Origin: Mesorhizobium loti CJ3sym
GTDB taxonomy: Bacteria > Pseudomonadota > Alphaproteobacteria > Rhizobiales > Rhizobiaceae
Assembly (NCBI RefSeq): GCF_000472785.1
Contig: NZ_AXAL01000032.1
Location: forward strand, 1-64,000
Direction of reading: 5' to 3'
DNA length: 64,000 bases
The number at the start of each line of letters is the position of its first letter. Position 1 is the first letter of the stretch. Positions 17,733-24,957 of the stretch are shown piece after piece. Under the pieces are notes generated by a model. It did not search any database. It had not been told where the DNA came from and was given only the letters and a program-made list of their open reading frames with translations. The translations under genes were made by a program, and so were the position numbers.

Positions 17733-18530
17733 TCATTTCAATGTTTTAATATTTAGTGCCGCCGCAATGCAAGCGGTGTCCGACGGATCAGCTGCCAGCG
17801 AGCGCGACAAATCATAGGTCCCATCACCGCCGGGTGTTCCTTTTATAATCGCAAGTTTCTGTTTTTGCAGATACTGAGTGGCTATGCAGCGAGACGTGAT
17901 GAGGCCTGTTGGATTGTCGTCAGAGTCGTAGCTTACCGCCGCCACAGGCGCAGGTAACTCAACCGACCATAGTGCGCTGCTGAGGTTCTTCAGCCAATCG
18001 GCCATGCTGTAAGATCCATAGAACCCAGGGTAAAATTTCCGGCTTTTCACCGCTTTGATCCAATTGTTGAGGTAGGGGGAAAGCTGCAGTTCCCCTGCCG
18101 GCTTTTCGATGTCCAGGTACACAACAGAACCTTGACCGAAGCCAACGTCCGTCATGAATTGCGCCGCCTCCAGTCCATGCTTTATGCCGAGCTCCGGCTT
18201 CGAAACCATCAGGCTGAGATCTCCGCCGATGTACGTGGGAAAAAAGCCCCAGCCGCTCATAGCCAGATCAGATCGCCGATCATAGGTCCAGGTGAGGTCG
18301 GGCGTACCGCGGACATGGTTGAGATAGAAGCCGACAATATCGAATTTGAGCTGCTCGCGGAGCTGTTTGATGGCGTCGTCGCCCGGGTATGAGTAGCAGT
18401 CGACTGCGCTGTAAGTTCGCGGAGTTTTATCGTCTGCTCGTGCAGTGGGGACGTTGCCCGATGGCAACAGCAGCGATGAAGCCGCTGACGCAGAAGCTGA
18501 GAGGAATGCTCGTCTGGAAAGGCGTCCCAT
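17733..18530 (-). CDS. Tat-exported DUF1906 glycosidase-like protein
   Basis: The 265-residue protein has a clear twin-arginine leader (SRRAFLSASASAASSLLL, cut near ARA). The mature part fits DUF1906, a TIM-barrel relative of GH25 whose known member Rv2525c is also Tat-exported. Support includes SAVDCYSYPGDDAIKQL, FDIVGFYLNH, VYLDIEKPAG and FYPGFYGSYS. DUF1906 proteins are thought to act on the cell envelope; the reaction is unproven. It completes a set of three GH25-like exported proteins within 6 kb. No G-run ribosome site is visible here. The 182-bp gap to the phosphoesterase is AT-rich. Confidence 0.78.
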   Translation of the reverse strand: MGRLSRRAFLSASASAASSLLLPSGNVPTARADDKTPRTYSAVDCYSYPGDDAIKQLREQLKFDIVGFYLNHVRGTPDLTWTYDRRSDLAMSGWGFFPTYIGGDLSLMVSKPELGIKHGLEAAQFMTDVGFGQGSVVYLDIEKPAGELQLSPYLNNWIKAVKSRKFYPGFYGSYSMADWLKNLSSALWSVELPAPVAAVSYDSDDNPTGLITSRCIATQYLQKQKLAIIKGTPGGDGTYDLSRSLAADPSDTACIAAALNIKTLK

Positions 18531-18722
18531 GGTTCGTCACTTCGCCCTTACTGGCCGGTCCTCTGGCATTGTTGTTGCTTGGATTAAATATTGCTATCGA
18601 AAGGTCTTGCCTCGCAAGTGCGTTAGTGTGAAAATATCGATACTCTCTAACTATTTGATAATATTCGTATAATATCCATTATGTTAAATCGGGATGCGAG
18701 AAGCGACCCACAAAGGTGAACC

Positions 18723-19838
18723 GTGAGTGACGTGAACATGCTTCGGGACCCTACGATCGCACTCCACGGTTTGGTCAAGGCTGATGACGCTTATGCCGTT
18801 TACTACGATGAAACGAACAACATCCGCCGACTGCATGTCCGCGCAGACGGTCTCAACGAGCGAGACCCAAAATGTTTCGTCATTGCCGGTGTTGCACACC
18901 GAGGACCGCCTCGGCCGATATCACTGGAGGCTCTTCGGTCGGAGCTTAGGATCCAAGCCAGCGCCAAAGAGATCAAACTGAAGCACATCGCCACTGGTAG
19001 CTTTCTGGAGGCGCTCACCTCGCCAAAGATGGAGGCCTTCTTAGCTTGGCTGTCAGCCCAGGATTTGTACACGCACTTCACCGTCCTCGACCCGCTGTAC
19101 TGGTCGATCGTCGACATCATTGACTCGATCCTCGCTGAAGCCGGCGAAAATGCTCTCCTACCTTGGAACCAAGCCCTCAAGAACGACCTCTATACGGTCT
19201 TGCGACACGACTATGAGACCACCGTCGACATGTTCCGCCGCTACACCTACCCGGACGTGGGCAGAGCCCGGCGCCGGGAGTTTGTCAACGAGCTCCTGGA
19301 TCTGTTGACGCATCGCGCAAACCTTCTCCCGCCTCTGCGACGAAACATGCTGAAGGGCGTCCTGCAAATCGCCACCCGTCTTGACGCCCTGCCCTTCCTC
19401 GAAGACGAGACGCCAAATGTCCTGATCGAGGGTTTTGGTCCGTTCTATCTAGAGCGCATTGCCATGCTCAAAAACTCGACCCACATTCTCGACGACGAAT
19501 ACGGAGTCGAGCCCTATCTCTCCGGACTGGGGCTCACGAACGGGGCCAAGCCCTTGGCGAACTACCGGTTCGCGTCATCCCATGACGAGCCGGGCATTCA
19601 ATTGTCTGACGTCGTTGCTGGTCTCCTTGGAAAGTTCTTCACCTACGTCTGCGTCACGGCCGGCGAGGAGCTTGTTCAGGACCGTCAGAATCTCTCTGCT
19701 CAGCAGACCCGCACGCTGGAACGTTTGGCTGCGCTTATGGAACAGTCAGTTGAAGAGAACGCAGTATTTGCCCACTACATCTTGAGCGAGCGTGACAGGC
19801 ACGGGGCAGCGTTCTTCCTGGATAGAACGGGTTCATGA
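18723..19838 (+). CDS. DUF3800 domain protein
   Basis: The 371-residue soluble protein shows the DUF3800 (RNase H-like fold) opening AVYYDETNNIRRLHV and the terminal acidic segment GIQLSDVVAGLLGKF, where the D/E residues are predicted to bind metal. DUF3800 genes are often found on mobile elements and in defence neighbourhoods; activity is not established. Start is GTG at 18723 behind AAAGGTGAACC. It stands alone on the plus strand, 190 bp from the divergent DUF1906 gene and 109 bp before the S1/P1 nuclease. Confidence 0.75.
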   Translation: MSDVNMLRDPTIALHGLVKADDAYAVYYDETNNIRRLHVRADGLNERDPKCFVIAGVAHRGPPRPISLEALRSELRIQASAKEIKLKHIATGSFLEALTSPKMEAFLAWLSAQDLYTHFTVLDPLYWSIVDIIDSILAEAGENALLPWNQALKNDLYTVLRHDYETTVDMFRRYTYPDVGRARRREFVNELLDLLTHRANLLPPLRRNMLKGVLQIATRLDALPFLEDETPNVLIEGFGPFYLERIAMLKNSTHILDDEYGVEPYLSGLGLTNGAKPLANYRFASSHDEPGIQLSDVVAGLLGKFFTYVCVTAGEELVQDRQNLSAQQTRTLERLAALMEQSVEENAVFAHYILSERDRHGAAFFLDRTGS

Positions 19839-19947
19839 GGGCTACGCGAACGCACTATGCGGCCGAGGTGGGTTACGACGCCGCAGTCAGGGGTAAATGA
19901 TTGATCATCGACGCCTCCGAACGGCGTGTCTCTACGGGAGGAAAACC

Positions 19948-20877
19948 ATGAAAGTCAGAGAAATTATTGCGGCGGCGGTGGTCCTGGCGTCCCCCACGCA
20001 CGCCTTCGCGTGGGGTCAGGAAGGTCACGCGGCCGTTGCCGAGATCGCGCAGCACCGCCTCACCTCATCGGCTAGTGATGTCGTTCAGCGGCTCTTGCGG
20101 GCGCATTTGGGGCTGACAGGTCAGCAGGTCGTCTCGATGGCGTCGATTGCCAGCTGGGCTGACGACTATCGGGCAGACGGACACAAGGATACCAGCAACT
20201 GGCATTTTGTTGACATCCCGCTGGCGTCGCTGCCCGGAGGATCGAGCGCTACAACCGACTATGATGCGATACGTGATTGTGCCGATGACGCCACCTATGG
20301 AAGCTGCCTTCTAAAGGCCCTGCCCGCCCAGGAAGCGATATTGTCGGATGCAACAAAGGATGATGAATCCCGGTGGAAGGCCTTGGCGTTTGTGATCCAC
20401 CTGACGGGCGACTTGGCCCAGCCCCTGCATTGCGTTCAACGCGTTGATGGGAGCCAGAAAGACCAGGGAGGAAACACCCTGACGGTGACCTTCAACGTCA
20501 CCCGGCCCGCGCCCGACAACTCGACTTTTAGGGATTTCACGACCTTCCATTCTGTCTGGGACACCGACCTCATTACATTCAAATACTACGACTGGGGGCT
20601 GGCGGCCGCCGAGGCCGAGAAGCTGCTTCCGACCCTCGCGGCCGACCTGCTGGCCGACGACACACCGGAGAAATGGCTTGCCGAATGTCACCGCCAAGCC
20701 GAGGCTGCGTATCAGGCCTTGCCGGCAGGAACCCCGTTAAAGTCGGATATTGGTCATCCCGTGATTCTGGATCAGGCGTATTTTGAAAAGTTCCATCCTG
20801 TAGTCACGCAGCAACTGGCTTTAGGCGGCCTGCATCTGGCTGCGGAACTGAATGAGGCGCTTAAGGGCGGAAAGTAA
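19948..20877 (+). CDS. secreted S1/P1-type nuclease
   Basis: The 309-residue protein has a signal peptide (MKVREIIAAAVVLASPTHAF) cleaved before Trp. That Trp becomes the N-terminal zinc ligand of the S1/P1 nuclease family (mature start WGQEGHAAVAEIA). Other ligands are visible in WADDYRADGHKD, NWHFVDIPL, HLTGDLAQPLH with VDGSQKDQGGN, and FHSVWDTDLI, so the trinuclear zinc site looks complete. The enzyme cleaves single-stranded DNA and RNA outside the cytoplasm. Start at 19948 has GGGAGGAAAACC and begins the signal peptide. It is the last intact gene before the right IS3 relic. Confidence 0.9.
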   Translation: MKVREIIAAAVVLASPTHAFAWGQEGHAAVAEIAQHRLTSSASDVVQRLLRAHLGLTGQQVVSMASIASWADDYRADGHKDTSNWHFVDIPLASLPGGSSATTDYDAIRDCADDATYGSCLLKALPAQEAILSDATKDDESRWKALAFVIHLTGDLAQPLHCVQRVDGSQKDQGGNTLTVTFNVTRPAPDNSTFRDFTTFHSVWDTDLITFKYYDWGLAAAEAEKLLPTLAADLLADDTPEKWLAECHRQAEAAYQALPAGTPLKSDIGHPVILDQAYFEKFHPVVTQQLALGGLHLAAELNEALKGGK

Positions 20878-21017
20878 GGGTTATCCCGCCCTCGCCTCTC
20901 GACTCAAGCAATGCGCACGACGATCTTCGGATCGGCGGCAAGGACCGACTGCGTAATCCCAGACGGTCAGCTCCGATCCTCTTTGCCCATTGCAGCAGAT
21001 GTTGCGGTCGGTAGGAG

Positions 21018-21619
21018 ATGTCGGCCCGCCAGCGAGCCATTGGAACGCGGGCACCGATGATGGTCCCCGTTGCACCCAACGACCGTTGGTCACTGGACTT
21101 CGGGTCGGATCAGCTGACCGATGGCCGTCGCTTCCGGATATTGACCGTCGTCGACGACTGCACGCGCCGGTGCCCAGGGTTGGTCGCGGATACGTCTCTG
21201 TCCGGCGTGAGGGTTGCCCACGAACTCGATCGGTTCATGATCGAACGCGGCAAGCCGAAGATGGTGGTCAGTGACAATGGCAGCGAACTGACCAGCAATG
21301 CGATCCCTGCCTGGGCCAATGCAAGCCGCGTGGACTGACATTATATCACGCCGGGCAAGCCAATGCAGAACGGCTTCATCGACAGCTTCAACGGTCGCCT
21401 CCATGACGAACTGCTGAACGAGATGCTGTTCACCTCATTGGCACAGGCTCGCGCGGTCTTGGCCAGTTGGCGGGCAGGTTACAACTTCAATAGCCCACAT
21501 TCGCGGCTCGGATGGCAGACCCCTTCGAGTTCGCCCACACCTTCCCCCCGCGACGGGACGCAGCGCTGCGCACGATGATCAGCTCCGCGCCTGTGCCCGT
21601 CGTTCAAACCGCCCAATAG
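21018..21619 (+). pseudogene. IS3-family transposase OrfB, C-terminal half, broken
   Basis: This is the catalytic half of an IS3-group integrase: RAIGTRAPMMVP, RWSLDFGSDQLTDGRRFRIL, VVDDCTRRCPG, VVSDNGSELTS. At 21336-21338 a TGA replaces an expected Trp codon (VD-stop-HYITPGKP). The same frame continues as KPMQNGFIDSFNGRLHDELL and SPHSRLGWQTP. A one-base shift near 21525 is then needed to read EFAHTFPPRRDAALRT to the TAG at 21617. The 5' part is absent. It is the same group and orientation as the relic at 309-630 and marks the right edge of the island. Confidence 0.85.
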
Positions 21620-22234
21620 GGCAACGTCATTGCGTCCCATTCGCCGCTTTGAAACGCAAAAACCGCCCCGGTTAGACCAGGACGCTTATTGATTTATGAT
21701 GAAATTGGTTGCGGGGCCAGGATTTGAATCTGCTGACTTCGCTTGCGAAGTCCCTTCAATAGACGAACTCGGTTGCAGCGCTGTATTGGCGGTAGCGCTC
21801 TCCCGACTCGACCCCCCGCATCATGGGATGTCATTGAGGGGGACGAACTGGGCCACCCCAAGTAGCAACCGCTATCGGCTTGTGAGATAAGGTGCAGGTA
21901 TGCCGGCGTCGTAGCGTGCAGAGCGAGGTTTGGGAACCAAACTAATCCACAGAAATATTTAGTTGGTACTTCTGTTGGCACGCAGGGACGATGTTGGAGG
22001 CCAAACATTTGTAAACAAAGTCAAATTTGTTTCTCTTGGATTCCGCCTCTGGGCACCATTTTTCCAGTTGAACTCATCATCTTGGCCCAGCCCTCCACCA
22101 ATGGCACAGCCCGACATGCCGCTGGACTCGCCCGCCGAAACAACTTTGCTCTCACCCGGCCGCATCCGGATTCAATTTGCTTGGTGATGGCCTCACCCTA
22201 GGGCAAACTCCCTGCCGGGGCTGCAGGAGGTGAA
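21620..22234. other. island-chromosome junction, no gene
   Basis: Apart from the tRNA-like fragment, this 615-bp stretch holds a perfect 8-bp hairpin with a 2-base loop at 21735-21752 (GACTTCGC, TT, GCGAAGTC). Its frames are unconvincing shadows. It looks like decayed sequence between the island and the chromosomal block. Confidence 0.45.
21706..21736 (-). other. degenerate 3' end of initiator tRNA (possible att remnant)
   Basis: Read on the minus strand, this stretch contains AGATTCAAATCCTGG followed by CCCCGCAACCA. It resembles the T-arm, acceptor strand and CCA end of bacterial tRNA-fMet (typically GGTTCAAATCCTGC then CCCCGCAACCA). The T-stem is mismatched, and no anticodon or D-arm lies upstream, so it is not a tRNA gene. 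Such 3' tRNA copies are left at the far end of integrated islands; that role is inferred. Confidence 0.5.
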
Positions 22235-22675
22235 ATGAAAGCACGCGCAGCGACGCTCGGGGATCTCGAGGATGTCTTCCATGGCCTGTCCAAGCGGATG
22301 TCGGACGAATACGCGGCGGCCGGCAAGGACAGCAAGGTCGCCTACGACAATCTGATGATGAATCTGAAGGAAGGCCGGGCGCACGCGCTGGTCGAGGGCG
22401 AGAAGGCCGTGGCGATCATCGCCTGGCATGAGAACAGCGATGCCGCCGATACGCTGTTTGCCGCGCAGGAGGATTTTTTTCGGGCCTCGACCGTGCGGTT
22501 CTGCAAGCGGCATATCAGGCACATCCAGGCACTCGCCGGCAATCTTCCCATCCATTCGCGCAGTTGGCTGCAGGGGCCTGACGTCGCCAGATGGTTCGGT
22601 GTCATCGGCTATGTCGAGAACGGCCAGGAGAATGGTGCCAACCTGTTTGAGCTGCCGCCGGCCCGTGCTGCGTAG
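22235..22675 (+). CDS. GNAT-like hypothetical protein
   Basis: The 146-residue soluble protein opens with MKARAATLGDLEDVFHGLSK and contains AHALVEGEKAVAIIAWHEN. This fits the first strand, helix and central beta-hairpin of the GNAT acyltransferase fold. A clear acetyl-CoA pyrophosphate loop is not evident, so activity is uncertain. Some phage virion-associated proteins (T7 gp13 type) share this compact GNAT-like fold; a phage origin is possible but unproven. It has a strong ribosome site, AGGAGGTGAA, directly before the ATG. Confidence 0.6.
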   Translation: MKARAATLGDLEDVFHGLSKRMSDEYAAAGKDSKVAYDNLMMNLKEGRAHALVEGEKAVAIIAWHENSDAADTLFAAQEDFFRASTVRFCKRHIRHIQALAGNLPIHSRSWLQGPDVARWFGVIGYVENGQENGANLFELPPARAA

Positions 22676-22688
22676 ACCGTCAAAACCA

Positions 22689-22855
22689 CTATGAGGTGAA
22701 ATCGGCCATTCGGGCGGATACCTCAGCATTCAAAGAAGCTGTCCGACGCGATCTCGAAGCTGCACCAGCAGGGGTCGACATGTGGTTTTCGCCGGCCTTC
22801 GGCCTGAAGCCTCCACCCACACCGGGAAGTCGCGGAGACGCTGGGTAATCACCCA
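22689..22855 (-). pseudogene. C-terminal relic of a Fes/IroE-type esterase
   Basis: The minus-strand frame reads FRPKAGENHMSTPAG and ends at a TAG at 22689-22691. The GENHMS motif matches the catalytic-His segment of the intact esterase at 24051-24935 (AGENHMSIPP). The DNA match covers about 20 bases around 22770-22790. The rest of the gene is absent. It may be a leftover of an older gene copy. Confidence 0.4.
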
Positions 22856-22944
22856 TCACGGCATGGCGTACGAGCCTCGTTGATTTCCAGGCGCTTCCTG
22901 CGACTATCGGCCTATGTGATTGCGGCAGATAGAGGTCGAAACAA

Positions 22945-24054
22945 ATGTATCCCGAAGATTCCGATCATATGTTCGTCGACCTTGTACCCGAGCAATTTGG
23001 CGGGTCGGAAAGCATCGTGGCGCGATATCGCGGGCTTGTCGCCACCGCCTTTCGCTATCGATCCGGCGTTGCCGGTCTTCGCATCAGCAATGCGAAGGGC
23101 GAAATCGTCGTGCTGCCGTTCCAGGGACAGCAGATTTGGGACGCGACGTTTGTCAACCGCTCGCTGACCATGCGCTCGATGTTCGACGAGCCGGTGGCGA
23201 CCCGGGATTATCTCTCCAACTACGGCGCGTTCTTCATTCACTGCGGCGCCACCGCTATGGGCAATCCGGGTCCGGTCGACCACCATCCGCTCCACGGTGA
23301 TCTCCCCAATGCGCCCTACCGGGACGTGCAACTGATCGTCGGCAGCAATTCCGAAGGGCCTTTCATGGCGCTGACGGGACGCTGCCGACAGACCGTCGCC
23401 TTCAGCCACGACTACATGATGAAACCTACGGTGCTGCTGCAACTCGACGCCAGCGGCGTCAATGTCGATGTCAGCATCATGAACCTGAAACACTCGCCCA
23501 TGGATCTGATGTATCTTGCGCACATCAATTTCAGGCCGGCGGACGACGGGCGTCTGGTCGACACCGTAGCAGATGATTCCACGGACATTGTCGTGCGCCA
23601 GGTGCTTCCGCCCTTTTTCACGCCGAGCGAAAACTACCTTGCCTACCGCGATGCCATAGTCGCCGATCCTTCGCGGCATCGTCTGCTGACCAAGGGCGAG
23701 CCGATAGACCCCGAACTCGTACTGACAATGAAGGCAAGGGCGGATGCCGAGGGCTGGGCGCACGCAGTGCAGGTCCACCCTGACCAGACAGCGGATTTCG
23801 TCAGCTTTCGCCCATCCGAGCTCAACTACGCCGTTCGCTGGATCACGCGCGGCGCCGACCAGGATGCGCTTGGCCTCGTGCTTCCGGCGACCGCCGAGCC
23901 CGATGGCTATCTTGCGGCCAAGGAAAGAGGCCGCCTGGTTCGCGTCGCCGCAGGGGAAACATTCCGCTGCGGCTTGCGATTTGGTGCAATGACCGCTGAG
24001 GAGGCCGCAAGGCAGGAACGGTTGATTTCAAAGGTTCGGGCCGAGAGCGCCTAG
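22945..24054 (+). CDS. DUF4432 aldose-epimerase-like protein
   Basis: The 369-residue protein belongs to the DUF4432 group of galactose-mutarotase-like beta-sandwiches. Support includes NAKGEIVVLPFQGQQIWDA, FFIHCGATAMGNPG, HHPLHGDLPNAPY and MDLMYLAHINFRPADDG, with His residues in the usual sugar-binding cleft positions. The probable role is binding or epimerising a sugar; the substrate is unknown. No signal peptide is present. It is convergent with the esterase gene, overlapping it by 4 bases at the 3' ends. Confidence 0.75.
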   Translation: MYPEDSDHMFVDLVPEQFGGSESIVARYRGLVATAFRYRSGVAGLRISNAKGEIVVLPFQGQQIWDATFVNRSLTMRSMFDEPVATRDYLSNYGAFFIHCGATAMGNPGPVDHHPLHGDLPNAPYRDVQLIVGSNSEGPFMALTGRCRQTVAFSHDYMMKPTVLLQLDASGVNVDVSIMNLKHSPMDLMYLAHINFRPADDGRLVDTVADDSTDIVVRQVLPPFFTPSENYLAYRDAIVADPSRHRLLTKGEPIDPELVLTMKARADAEGWAHAVQVHPDQTADFVSFRPSELNYAVRWITRGADQDALGLVLPATAEPDGYLAAKERGRLVRVAAGETFRCGLRFGAMTAEEAARQERLISKVRAESA

Positions 24055-24935
24055 CGCGCGTCCCGTATCGAGAACGCGGCCCGCACGGCCCGGTTGACCG
24101 TCACCGGCGGGATCGACATGTGGTTCTCGCCGGCGTGCAGCTCGAAGCTGGCGCGGACGCCCGGGAGGATACCAAGGCGCTCCGCCATCAGCCGCGCGAG
24201 TTCGTCGGTGCGGGTGAGCTTTTTCTGCGCCAGGCGCTTTTCCTCGTCATCGGCACCGATCTGGAATGGTGCCAGCTTCTCTGTCTCGTACTCGCCGGCC
24301 GACAGGATCACGTTGGCCTTCAGGCCATCGGAGGCGGAAGCCTCGAATGTTTCGAGAAAACGGTCGATGGCGCGGTCTTCCCAATAGATGGCGGGACTGG
24401 CCGCGATGAAGGTCCGGAACGAATGCGGGCGCGTGAACAAAGCGTAGAGCGCGAACAGGCCGCCAAAGGAATGGCCGTAAAGCGCTTGGCGCTCCGCGTC
24501 GATTCTTGTCCGGCTGGCGACCCAGGGCTTCAGCTCATCCTCGATGAAGGCGACGAATTGCCGTGCCCCGCCAGTCCTGACTTGCGGCGCGCCGTCATGG
24601 AAGGGCGGATAGGTCTTGCCCGGCGGCGCGCCGAGGTCCCATGAGCGGCGCAACGGGTCATAGGCGCCCTCGACAGGATAGCCGATGGCGACGATGACGC
24701 CCCAGTCGACATTGGTGCCCAGGGGATAGAAGGCCTGCGCGCGCATGGCGTCGACCGCCGCGCCGACGACGGCGTTGCCGTCGGTCATGTAGAGCACAGG
24801 CCACCCGGCCTCGGGCGCCGGCCCGGACGGCACATGGATGAAGACCCGCCAGGGGTCGCCGCCGCGCTTGGGGACAAAATCGTGGACGGTGGTGTCGGCG
24901 ATCAAGGCGGGCGATGCCTTTGGCGGGGCGGACAT
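24051..24935 (-). CDS. siderophore esterase, Fes/IroE family
   Basis: The 294-residue alpha/beta hydrolase has the nucleophile elbow GHSFGG and a His-containing C-terminal AGENHMSIPP. The family hydrolyses ferric siderophore esters in the cytoplasm or periplasm to release iron. It lies 22 bp downstream of the FhuB-type permease and in the same direction, so iron acquisition is the likely job. No signal peptide is seen, suggesting a cytoplasmic enzyme. The exact siderophore cannot be told. Confidence 0.8.
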   Translation of the reverse strand: MSAPPKASPALIADTTVHDFVPKRGGDPWRVFIHVPSGPAPEAGWPVLYMTDGNAVVGAAVDAMRAQAFYPLGTNVDWGVIVAIGYPVEGAYDPLRRSWDLGAPPGKTYPPFHDGAPQVRTGGARQFVAFIEDELKPWVASRTRIDAERQALYGHSFGGLFALYALFTRPHSFRTFIAASPAIYWEDRAIDRFLETFEASASDGLKANVILSAGEYETEKLAPFQIGADDEEKRLAQKKLTRTDELARLMAERLGILPGVRASFELHAGENHMSIPPVTVNRAVRAAFSIRDAR

Positions 24936-24957
24936 GGCTATCTCCGAGGGTACAAAA

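Noticed and set aside
309..21619. The two IS3 relics as one transposase split by insertion of the island
   Set aside because: The pieces overlap by about 45 codons and differ visibly in that overlap, so they are two different elements of one group.
21706..21780. An intact tRNA gene on the minus strand
   Set aside because: Only the T-arm/acceptor end resembles tRNA; the T-stem is mispaired and no anticodon or D-arm can be drawn upstream.
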